Shown here: piece by piece, positions 1 through 4,326 of the stretch | Layout: each line of letters opens with the position of its first letter | Position numbering within the stretch: the stretch's first letter is position 1 | Origin: Patescibacteria group bacterium | Lineage (GTDB): Bacteria; Patescibacteriota; Minisyncoccia; Phycocordibacterales; DATDWN01 | Length of the DNA: 5,373 bases | Assembly (NCBI GenBank): GCA_030916785.1 | Contig: JAUPVY010000042.1 | Span: 1 to 5,373, forward strand | Direction of reading: 5' to 3' | Position numbers and translations under genes: made by a program | Notes under the pieces: model-generated | What the model saw: the letters and a program-made list of their open reading frames with translations, nothing else | Told to the model about the DNA's origin: nothing | Databases searched by the model: none

Positions 1-1
1 T

Positions 2-18
2 GCACGCCTGTGGCGTGC
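2..18. repeat. Small perfect hairpin at the left edge
   Basis: GCACGCC and GGCGTGC form a perfect 7-bp GC-rich stem around a 3-nt loop. It lies about 45 nt downstream of the possible left-pointing promoter at 68-95. It could therefore be part of a leader or small RNA that continues outside the window, or the terminator of a plus-strand gene ending to the left. No T-run follows on the plus strand, so the terminator reading is weak. Confidence 0.45.
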
Positions 19-67
19 GGCCGAAGTTGAACCACCTGAACGATGCTCGAAGAACTACTTACCCATT

Positions 68-95
68 ATCTTAGCACATTCACAAAATAAGTCAA
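68..95 (-). promoter_or_regulatory. Possible promoter directed out of the left edge
   Basis: On the minus strand TTGACT (90-95) and TAAGAT (68-73) are separated by 16 nt, a fair match to a sigma-70-type promoter. The predicted start is near 61-62 in a GGG. Only about 60 nt of the transcript are visible and they contain no clear start codon with an SD, so the product is unknown; a leader or non-coding RNA is possible. The rest of 1-252 shows no gene. Confidence 0.4.
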
Positions 96-189
96 GTAAA
101 TTTAGTCAAAAAACCAATTTCATCCCGCCCCACGCTAAAATACGACTATAATTAGGTCTTTTTTAAACTTTCACAATTTGAATGCGACA

Positions 190-224
190 TTGTTTTCTTA
201 TGAGCAAAGCGAATTAGAAAACAA
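190..224. repeat. AT-rich inverted repeat downstream of the transglycosylase gene
   Basis: TTGTTTTCT (190-198) and AGAAAACAA (216-224) form a 9-bp stem with a 17-nt loop, starting about 29 nt beyond the stop codon of the minus-strand gene at 253. No T-run follows on the minus strand, so it is not a standard intrinsic terminator. It may be a weak 3' structure or a chance AT-rich palindrome. Confidence 0.35.
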
Positions 225-252
225 GAAGTGCCCTTGTGGTAAAATCCGAAGT

Positions 253-1629
253 TTATCTTCTGGAGACGCCGTACTGAAGCATATAATCTATATCAGCCTG
301 TATCCCCTCCTTCAGCTTCATAACACTTCTTCCGTATGAACACGTCGTACCCCCACTTCCGTAGTATTTACATGCTGCTTTTATCTCACCGCTGTATGTT
401 CCGGAACCAGCGCCTAAATCCCCCAGATACATAGCCGAAGCCATGAATGCATCCTCAGCCACCCAAGGGTTCGCATCATGTCCTAATGTATCTTTAAGTC
501 TATCCACAAATATATTCCAAGTTGAAGCAATAAACTGCGCAGGTCCCATAGCTCCTCCGTATCCAGCAACTCCAGCAATAGGACAAGAAACAACAGTTTT
601 GAGTGGGTCATATCCAAGTTTGCCTGTAATCTCGAGGAATGGTTTTACATCTCGTGAAGCTTTCATAAGATTCGTCCAGACTTTGCCGCTCGTAATATTT
701 ACCCCTGCACCAGTAGTAACATCCGTCAAATAACATTTACCAACATTTGCCCCAAGACTACTTTCTTGAGTCAAAATAGCCAGAACAAACGCAGGAGAAA
801 CTCCCGTCTTTGCCGAAGCGCCCTGAGCGTATGTCAGAGCCGTACCAAAAGGAATAGCAGCACTACCACCAGCCAGTTTGAAGAGTTTTGCCCTAATCTC
901 TCCCGCCTTGGCCTGTCTCTCGGCCAAAACCTGGGCATATGTTTTCTCTTGGGTTTTATTAACCTGTATTAAATATTGTTTTTCTTTCTCATTTTTCTCC
1001 ACCTCTTTTTTCTCTGCCTCAACTGCAGCTTTAGTATCAATCTCCTGTGCTTTTTTCTTGTCTAAAGCCAGTTTTTCATTTTCTGTGGCTTTTTTGTTTT
1101 CTCTTATTTCCACAAACAAATCCTGCAAAGATTCTTTGATAGTTTGGAAAGAATCTATGTCAGCAAAAAATTCTGATATGTCTTTGTTGCCAAGCATTAC
1201 TTCTGGCAGCGAGAACTCATCTATTTCATTTGTTTTGCGTATTAGCTGTGCTAGAGATTCATGACCTTTTTCTATTTTATTCTCTAACTCTCCTATTTTT
1301 GTAACTTTTTTGTTTATATCTTTACCTAGTTGTTCAATAGCTATGTTTCTTTTTTTGATGAGTGCCTGGGCTTGTTTTATTTTTGCATTCAAAACCGCCG
1401 CCTCTTGCTGAAGAGAAGCTGTATTTGCCTTGGTACTGTTTAAAATGGACTGCCATTTTGCAATATCTTGTTCGGTTTGAGCGAGCTCTGCTCTCCAGAT
1501 GGCCTCTTGCTCTTCTTGCGTTATTGCCAAAAGAGTTGTTGAGTTAAAAAACAGAGAAAAAGCAAAAATCAGAAAAGCTGAGGTGGTTAAAAAACGCTTA
1601 TTTAACAACAAAAATAACCCTTTAGTCAT
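253..1629 (-). CDS. Secreted PcsB-like coiled-coil protein with C-terminal lytic transglycosylase domain
   Basis: Likely a cell-wall remodelling enzyme acting outside the membrane. Residues 1-35 form a signal peptide: basic n-region with K3, K11 and R12, then a long hydrophobic core ending near A35. Residues 38-250 are a charged coiled coil with a central break at 144-171 (VMLGNKDISEFFADI), which resembles the hinge of PcsB/CwlO coiled coils controlled by FtsEX. Residues 255-450 look like an SLT/MltB-type domain: catalytic candidate E289 in ILTQES, then GAMGPAQFIASTW at 359-371 and a helical ANPWVAEDAFMAS stretch. Four cysteines (C299, C349, C420, C430) could form disulfides. The ATG at 1627-1629 is chosen because the signal peptide starts there and a TATAAT lies exactly 7 nt upstream; there is no SD. 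It lies downstream of rplY, but its own promoter sits in the rplY terminator loop. FtsEX partnership is inference; no ftsEX is visible here. Confidence 0.85.
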   Translation of the reverse strand: MTKGLFLLLNKRFLTTSAFLIFAFSLFFNSTTLLAITQEEQEAIWRAELAQTEQDIAKWQSILNSTKANTASLQQEAAVLNAKIKQAQALIKKRNIAIEQLGKDINKKVTKIGELENKIEKGHESLAQLIRKTNEIDEFSLPEVMLGNKDISEFFADIDSFQTIKESLQDLFVEIRENKKATENEKLALDKKKAQEIDTKAAVEAEKKEVEKNEKEKQYLIQVNKTQEKTYAQVLAERQAKAGEIRAKLFKLAGGSAAIPFGTALTYAQGASAKTGVSPAFVLAILTQESSLGANVGKCYLTDVTTGAGVNITSGKVWTNLMKASRDVKPFLEITGKLGYDPLKTVVSCPIAGVAGYGGAMGPAQFIASTWNIFVDRLKDTLGHDANPWVAEDAFMASAMYLGDLGAGSGTYSGEIKAACKYYGSGGTTCSYGRSVMKLKEGIQADIDYMLQYGVSRR

Positions 1630-1660
1630 AAGTTTAATTATACACTAAAGGGTTATTTTT
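1610..1660 (-). terminator. 17-bp inverted repeat: likely rplY terminator overlapping the next gene's start
   Basis: AAAAATAACCCTTTAGT (1610-1626) and its exact reverse complement (1644-1660) form a perfect 17-bp stem with a 17-nt loop. On the minus strand the hairpin starts 13 nt after the rplY stop, has a GGGTTA/TAACCC core, and ends in an A-tract/T-tract typical of intrinsic terminators. The loop holds the TATAAT and ATG of the downstream gene, and the 3' arm encodes that protein's residues 2-7 (TKGLFL). Confidence 0.7.
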
Positions 1661-1666
1661 TGTAAG
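1637..1666 (-). promoter_or_regulatory. Promoter of the transglycosylase gene, probably leaderless
   Basis: A consensus TATAAT -10 (1637-1642) is preceded by a weak -35 CTTACA (1661-1666) at 18 nt. Only 7 nt separate the -10 from the ATG, which places the predicted transcription start at or next to the A of the start codon. The -10 lies in the loop of the 1610-1660 inverted repeat. Confidence 0.65.
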
Positions 1667-1673
1667 AAGAGTA

Positions 1674-2324
1674 TTAAGCTTCTGTTGCTCCTTCTCCGGC
1701 ACCTTCCTCTTCTTTCTTACCTTTCTTTTCTACTTCAATAGCTGATAGATCAACTGGAGCTGTTTCTTCTGGTTCATCCTCCTTTGGAGCTGCGGCTGTA
1801 GCCACCACCTCTTCTGGTAATTCAACGAGTACCACACCTGCTGGCAACACAAGCTCTCCTGCCAAGATTTGGCTTTGGAAATCAACAAGTGATGAAATGT
1901 CTACTTCGATATGATGTGGAATATGTTGTGGGTCTGCAGAAATTTTGATTTCGTGAAGTGTTTTTACCAAACTTCCTCCTAGGTCTTTCACTGCTGGTGA
2001 AACACCAACAAATTCAAGAGGAACATCAACTTCGATTTTCTTTCCTTTCTCGAACACATAGAAGTCAGCGTGACGTGGTATGTCTGACACAGGATCAACA
2101 TCAACTGCGTTGATAAGTGCATCAACTGTGCCATTTGCTGTCTTGATAGTTACCACTCCAGACTCACCAACTGCGTTCCAAACTTTAATAAAATCCTTTC
2201 TTTCAATAGTAATAGGTGTAGATTCTGTCTTCTTACCATAAAAAACAGCTGGCATTTTACCTGCTTTTCTTAGGGCATCTACATTTTGAGAGTTATCTCT
2301 AACCTGTGCTTCTAAAGTTGTCAT
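1674..2324 (-). CDS. rplY: Large ribosomal subunit protein bL25, CTC/TL5 type
   Basis: This is a 216-residue L25 of the long CTC form, which binds 5S rRNA in the large ribosomal subunit. The N-terminal 5S-binding domain covers about residues 3-92, with RKAGKMPAVFYG at 19-30 and the family signature PVSDIPRHADFYVF at 78-91. The C-terminal beta domain (about 95-175) carries VPLEFVGVSPAVKDLGGSL, ISADPQHIPHHIEVDISSL and LPAGVVLVELP. A low-complexity tail (172-216) rich in E, A and K ends the protein, as in many CTC homologues. The ATG at 2322-2324 matches the family start. It has no SD but lies 6 nt from a -10 box, so the mRNA is probably leaderless. It ends 13 nt before the terminator hairpin. 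Upstream, on the same strand, lies structured RNA copy 1; read-through from it is possible but not required for expression. Confidence 0.95.
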   Translation of the reverse strand: MTTLEAQVRDNSQNVDALRKAGKMPAVFYGKKTESTPITIERKDFIKVWNAVGESGVVTIKTANGTVDALINAVDVDPVSDIPRHADFYVFEKGKKIEVDVPLEFVGVSPAVKDLGGSLVKTLHEIKISADPQHIPHHIEVDISSLVDFQSQILAGELVLPAGVVLVELPEEVVATAAAPKEDEPEETAPVDLSAIEVEKKGKKEEEGAGEGATEA

Positions 2325-2330
2325 TGGGCT

Positions 2331-2359
2331 AGTATATAGAAAAAGTTTAAACTAATCAA
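2331..2359 (-). promoter_or_regulatory. rplY promoter, leaderless
   Basis: TTGATT (2354-2359) and TATACT (2331-2336) are separated by exactly 17 nt, a strong sigma-70-type match. The -10 is followed by 6 nt and then the ATG, so the seventh base downstream, the usual start site, is the A of the start codon. The -35 begins about 21 nt beyond the end of structured RNA copy 1. Confidence 0.75.
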
Positions 2360-2379
2360 GAGCTGAGGCCCCAGAGACA

Positions 2380-2554
2380 CAAAATCTCTTCCTCACCAAA
2401 ACCTTTTCAGAGACACTCGCTTTTCCAGCCAAAAGCTCGTTCTAGTCCTCGGCCATGACTTGTAAAGAGCCCTTCACTTCGTTCGGGGTCTATGACAAGA
2501 CCATGCTCATGGCCTGCGGATGCTCTGAAAAGGTTTTGATTCAACGAGATTTTG
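2380..2554 (-). ncRNA. Structured RNA element, copy 1
   Basis: Read on the minus strand, this folds into the same layout as 3266-3435. P1 is a 9-bp closing stem (2546-2554 with 2380-2388). An asymmetric internal loop follows. P2 is a perfect 16-bp stem (2523-2538 with 2397-2412). P4 is an 8-bp GGCCATGA/TCATGGCC hairpin with a long apical part (2451-2514). P3 is a GCTTTT/AAAAGC hairpin with a 6-nt loop (2419-2436). The junction strands match copy 2 exactly: GAGCATCCGCA, the 20-nt block at 2435-2454, and GCGAGTGTCTC. The helices differ in sequence but pair in both. I do not recognise a named RNA family. The AT-rich rplY leader side and the 2555-2657 spacer contain no gene. Confidence 0.72.
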
Positions 2555-2572
2555 ATTAGTGGTTTGTTAAAA

Positions 2573-2601
2573 TTTATACGAAAAAACACCCAACATGGAA
2601 A
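2573..2601 (-). promoter_or_regulatory. Possible promoter for structured RNA copy 1
   Basis: TTTCCA (2596-2601, 4 of 6 consensus) and TATAAA (2573-2578) are 17 nt apart on the minus strand. The predicted start near 2566 is about 12 nt before the P1 stem, a sensible place for an independent small RNA. The match is moderate and the region is AT-rich, so chance is possible. No comparable promoter was found upstream of copy 2. Confidence 0.4.
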
Positions 2602-2617
2602 CCATATCGAGTGGTTC

Positions 2618-2649
2618 TCCCAGTGAGATGTTGGAACATCCCACTGGGA
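2618..2649 (-). terminator. 13-bp hairpin after the accessory gene, possible terminator
   Basis: TCCCAGTGAGATG (2618-2630) and CATCCCACTGGGA (2637-2649) form a 13-bp stem with a 6-nt loop. The single imperfect position is a G.U pair on the minus strand and an A.C mismatch on the plus strand, so it belongs to the minus-strand transcript. It starts 8 nt after the accessory gene stop. No T-run follows directly (the nearest is at 2581-2586), so it may stabilise or process the 3' end rather than terminate by itself. Confidence 0.55.
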
Positions 2650-2657
2650 TCTTGTGT

Positions 2658-3092
2658 CTAAAGAACGGCAGACACTTGGTAGCGAGCGTCGCGGTGGTCA
2701 TCGCAGTCGAGCCGGTGAAAGCCCCAGCACCACAGACCATAGCTCCAGTGTAATCCCAGAATGCAGCGCTCGCCGTTTGGGCGCCAGAGGACCATACCGT
2801 CGAAGAAGATCATCCTCTTCCTCTTCCAGCTCTCGGGAATTAAGCTCTGGTTCCTCCAGAGTGTGAGGAAGATGTCGAGGTCCAGACGGATCTTTCCCGA
2901 TGCCTTGAGGCGGGAGAGGTTCTCCTCTCCCGTAATGTATGTCTCGTTGCCCTTGAGCATTGTGACGAGTTCAACCTTCGAGAGGTCCAGCTCGGTCAGA
3001 GCGATGGAACGATGATCGGTCTCCTCGTAGATGATGCTCCAGCCATCACCAACGAACTCGGTGGGGTTGAATCCACGGGTGATGGTGATCAT
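2658..3092 (-). CDS. Small accessory protein of unknown function, CPR-type family
   Basis: This is a 144-residue soluble protein with no signal peptide or membrane segment. I cannot assign a function. Visible features: RGFNPTEFVGDGWSI (6-20), RSIALTELDLSKVELVTML (28-46), ITGEENLSRLKASGKIRLDLDIFLTLW (53-79), and a Trp/His/Cys-rich C-terminus with LHWSYGLWCWGFHRLDCDD (114-132) ending in SAVL. From memory, similar RSLALTE...ITGEE..RLK..G.IRLD...SAVL proteins recur as strain-variable genes in Parcubacteria-like genomes; this needs a search. The start is secure: ATG at 3090-3092, an ideal SD 6 nt upstream and a consensus promoter further up. Codons favour G/C in third position (ATC, ACC, GAG, CTC), unlike the AT-rich neighbours, suggesting different ancestry or selection. 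It lies between the two inverted RNA copies. Confidence 0.8.
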   Translation of the reverse strand: MITITRGFNPTEFVGDGWSIIYEETDHRSIALTELDLSKVELVTMLKGNETYITGEENLSRLKASGKIRLDLDIFLTLWRNQSLIPESWKRKRMIFFDGMVLWRPNGERCILGLHWSYGLWCWGFHRLDCDDHRDARYQVSAVL

Positions 3093-3098
3093 GGTATA

Positions 3099-3105
3099 TC
3101 TCCTT
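3099..3105 (-). promoter_or_regulatory. Strong Shine-Dalgarno of the accessory gene
   Basis: AAGGAGA lies 6 nt before the ATG and fixes the start. It is the only clear SD in the window. The string AAGGAGATATACCATG equals the phage T7 gene 10 initiation region as I know it. A GGCC-TTAGT-GGCC mini-hairpin ends just upstream of the SD. Confidence 0.85.
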
Positions 3106-3155
3106 GGCCACTAAGGCCGAAAGACGAAAGTCGTTATCAAAGTGTTCCGTATACT

Positions 3156-3184
3156 ATTATACACCTAAATAGTGATAATGTCAA
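3156..3184 (-). promoter_or_regulatory. Consensus promoter of the accessory gene
   Basis: TTGACA (3179-3184) and TATAAT (3156-3161) are both perfect consensus hexamers, separated by the ideal 17 nt. The predicted start near 3149-3150 gives a leader of about 57 nt. The promoter predicts strong constitutive expression by the housekeeping sigma factor. Confidence 0.85.
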
Positions 3185-3240
3185 TGATTTTATATAAAAA
3201 ACAACAAAAAAGACCCAAAATAGGCCATTTTACTAAAACA

Positions 3241-3260
3241 TACATAGGATACCCTATGTA
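3241..3260. repeat. Perfect 8-bp palindrome with 4-nt loop
   Basis: TACATAGG-ATAC-CCTATGTA lies 6 nt before structured RNA copy 2. On the minus strand it is followed by TGTTTT, so it could stop transcripts leaving the aldolase gene through copy 2; on the plus strand it is followed by GGTTTT. It could instead be an operator or the boundary of the element. The rest of 3185-3240 is AT-rich with no gene; weak GGCC/GGGTC pairing followed by a T-run at about 3205-3226 (minus) is another terminator candidate. Confidence 0.45.
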
Positions 3261-3265
3261 GGTTT

Positions 3266-3435
3266 TCCAAAAATTTCGTTGAGCTGTGTTTTTTGTGGAG
3301 CATCCGCAGTGCCTGAAGCTTGGTTCCGTCAAGGCACCCCGTTCTTGGCGGATTCAGGCCGAGGACTAGAACGAGCCTCCAGCAGGAGGAGGCGAGTGTC
3401 TCCAGAAAAGACACAGCGAGAAAGAGATTTTTGGA
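3266..3435 (+). ncRNA. Structured RNA element, copy 2
   Basis: P1 is a 12-bp stem (3266-3277 with 3424-3435) including one U.G pair (3275-3426). P2 is 17 positions (3284-3300 with 3400-3416) with one U.G (3290-3410) and one G-G mismatch. P4 is GCCTGAA/TTCAGGC (3311-3317 with 3353-3359), extended by TCCG/CGGA and CAAG/CTTG. P3 is GCCTCC/GGAGGC with a 7-nt loop (3375-3393). Junction strands GAGCATCCGCA (3298-3308), the 20-nt block 3357-3376 and GCGAGTGTCTC (3392-3402) are identical to copy 1. The U.G pairs would be C-A mismatches on the other strand, so the plus strand is the RNA strand. Its 3' end abuts the aldolase stop codon tail to tail. Confidence 0.72.
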
Positions 3436-4302
3436 CTAAAGGTTATTGAAAAGTCGTAATTTTTTATCTACCACCTCTTGGACCGCTTTGACTGCTGATT
3501 TTAGATATTTGTACGGTGCTACCTCATCAGGGTTTTCGGAGAGTCCGAGCATTAACCCCTTTTTGTAAGCCAAACGTATTTCTGTATTGATGTGTACTAT
3601 TGAAACACCGCTTGCAATTGCTTGTTTGAAATCATCCTCGGAATTACCAGACCCGCCATGCAATACAAGAGGAACTCCTGCAGCATCCATGATTTCCTTT
3701 ATTCTTTCAATGTTTAGTTTTGGATCAACTCCCCCTCTGAGCATACCGTGGAAATTTCCAACTGCTGGGGCAAGCATATCCACACCTGTTTTCTCTACGA
3801 ACTCCTTGGCCTTCATGGGGTCAGTCAAAGATTTGTCGTCTAGTCCAACTCCTTCTGGAATTTCGTCCAGAACTTTGGACGATGCGCCGATAAACCCAAG
3901 CTCACCTTCTATCAGTACACCAGTACTGACACTCCTCGCATAATCCACACATTGTTTTGCTATTTTTACATTTTCTTCAAATGATAAATCAGCACCGTCG
4001 TAGATGACAGAGTCAAACCCAGCATCAATCGCCTCTTTTACTCTATCAAAAGAATGTGTGTGATCAGCGTTTATGAAAATCGGATAATCAAACTCTTCTC
4101 GCAAACTCTTTACCAGTGCCACTGCTTGCCTAACTCCCACAAAATCCCTCTCACCTTCTGCAACTCCAATTATCACCGGCACATTCAGAGCCTGCGCTGC
4201 GTGGAATACTCCCCACAACCCCTCTAGATTAGAAATATTAAAATGACCAATGGCTACTTTTTTATCCTGTGCTTCTTTTACACATTCTTTTAGTGTTTTC
4301 AT
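3436..4302 (-). CDS. fba: Class II fructose-bisphosphate aldolase family protein
   Basis: Zinc-dependent aldolase that should reversibly cleave a ketose-1,6-bisphosphate into dihydroxyacetone phosphate and an aldehyde phosphate in the cytoplasm. The 288-residue TIM barrel has normal family length. Motifs: NADHTHS at 78-84 (catalytic D80, zinc ligand H81), EGELG at 132-136 (E134), VGNFHG at 181-186 (zinc ligand H185), LHGGSG at 214-219 (zinc ligand H215) and a phosphate-side INTE at 238-241. The usual GTAHG is GNFHG here, and INTE replaces NIDTD, closer to GatY/KbaY-like or divergent members. Fructose versus tagatose bisphosphate therefore cannot be settled by eye. The start is placed at ATG 4300-4302 (MKTLKECV), where family similarity begins and 7 nt from the -10; an in-frame upstream ATG at 4341 lies beyond the promoter. 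Divergent from the PfkB kinase; its stop touches structured RNA copy 2. Confidence 0.9.
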   Translation of the reverse strand: MKTLKECVKEAQDKKVAIGHFNISNLEGLWGVFHAAQALNVPVIIGVAEGERDFVGVRQAVALVKSLREEFDYPIFINADHTHSFDRVKEAIDAGFDSVIYDGADLSFEENVKIAKQCVDYARSVSTGVLIEGELGFIGASSKVLDEIPEGVGLDDKSLTDPMKAKEFVEKTGVDMLAPAVGNFHGMLRGGVDPKLNIERIKEIMDAAGVPLVLHGGSGNSEDDFKQAIASGVSIVHINTEIRLAYKKGLMLGLSENPDEVAPYKYLKSAVKAVQEVVDKKLRLFNNL

Positions 4303-4309
4303 ATGGACT

Positions 4310-4319
4310 ATTATATAAT
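4310..4319. promoter_or_regulatory. Shared palindromic -10 of a divergent promoter
   Basis: ATTATATAAT is a perfect 10-bp palindrome that contains TATAAT on both strands: 4310-4315 for the aldolase and 4314-4319 for the kinase. In each direction exactly 7 nt separate the hexamer from the chosen ATG (4302 and 4327), so both mRNAs are predicted to be leaderless. A fair -35 exists for the aldolase side (TTGTTA at 4332-4337, 16-nt spacer, inside the kinase gene). No good -35 is visible for the kinase. The two polymerases could not bind together, so expression may alternate. Confidence 0.65.
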
Positions 4320-4326
4320 AATGCGT

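Noticed and set aside
38..52. Third copy of the RNA element at the left edge (shared GAGCATC on the minus strand)
   Set aside because: Only 7 bases match, and the rest of the core (CGCA, the 20-nt block, stems) is absent.
147..152. Plus-strand TATAAT
   Set aside because: There is no -35 at a usable distance and no plus-strand gene downstream.
443..1547. Plus-strand open frames at 443-733, 766-972, 878-1264 and 1362-1547
   Set aside because: All are antisense shadows of the transglycosylase gene, with biased composition and no start signals.
2407..2589. 60-residue open frame on the minus strand
   Set aside because: It lies across structured RNA copy 1, has no SD, and its translation is just the conserved RNA core read as codons.
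3090..3105. Cloning-vector contamination suggested by the T7-like start region
   Set aside because: The surrounding leader, promoter, coding region and flanking RNA elements are not vector-like, and no tag or lac/T7 promoter sequence is present.
3190..3414. 74-residue open frame on the minus strand
   Set aside because: It is the antisense of structured RNA copy 2 and the AT-rich flank; no SD or promoter supports it.
3190..3435. Retron msr-msd or integron attC site
   Set aside because: No reverse transcriptase or integrase is nearby, there is no branch-G/UAGC context at the closing stem, and no paired R/L core boxes. The conserved unpaired junction bases fit neither.
2380..3435. Insertion sequence with terminal inverted repeats
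   Set aside because: The enclosed gene is not a transposase, the flanking copies are similar in structure rather than sequence, and no target duplication is visible. Kept only as a cassette hypothesis.
4303..4326. Upstream kinase starts at 4303 and 4321
   Set aside because: They overlap or directly follow the TATAAT and so lie before the predicted transcription start; PfkB similarity begins after 4327.
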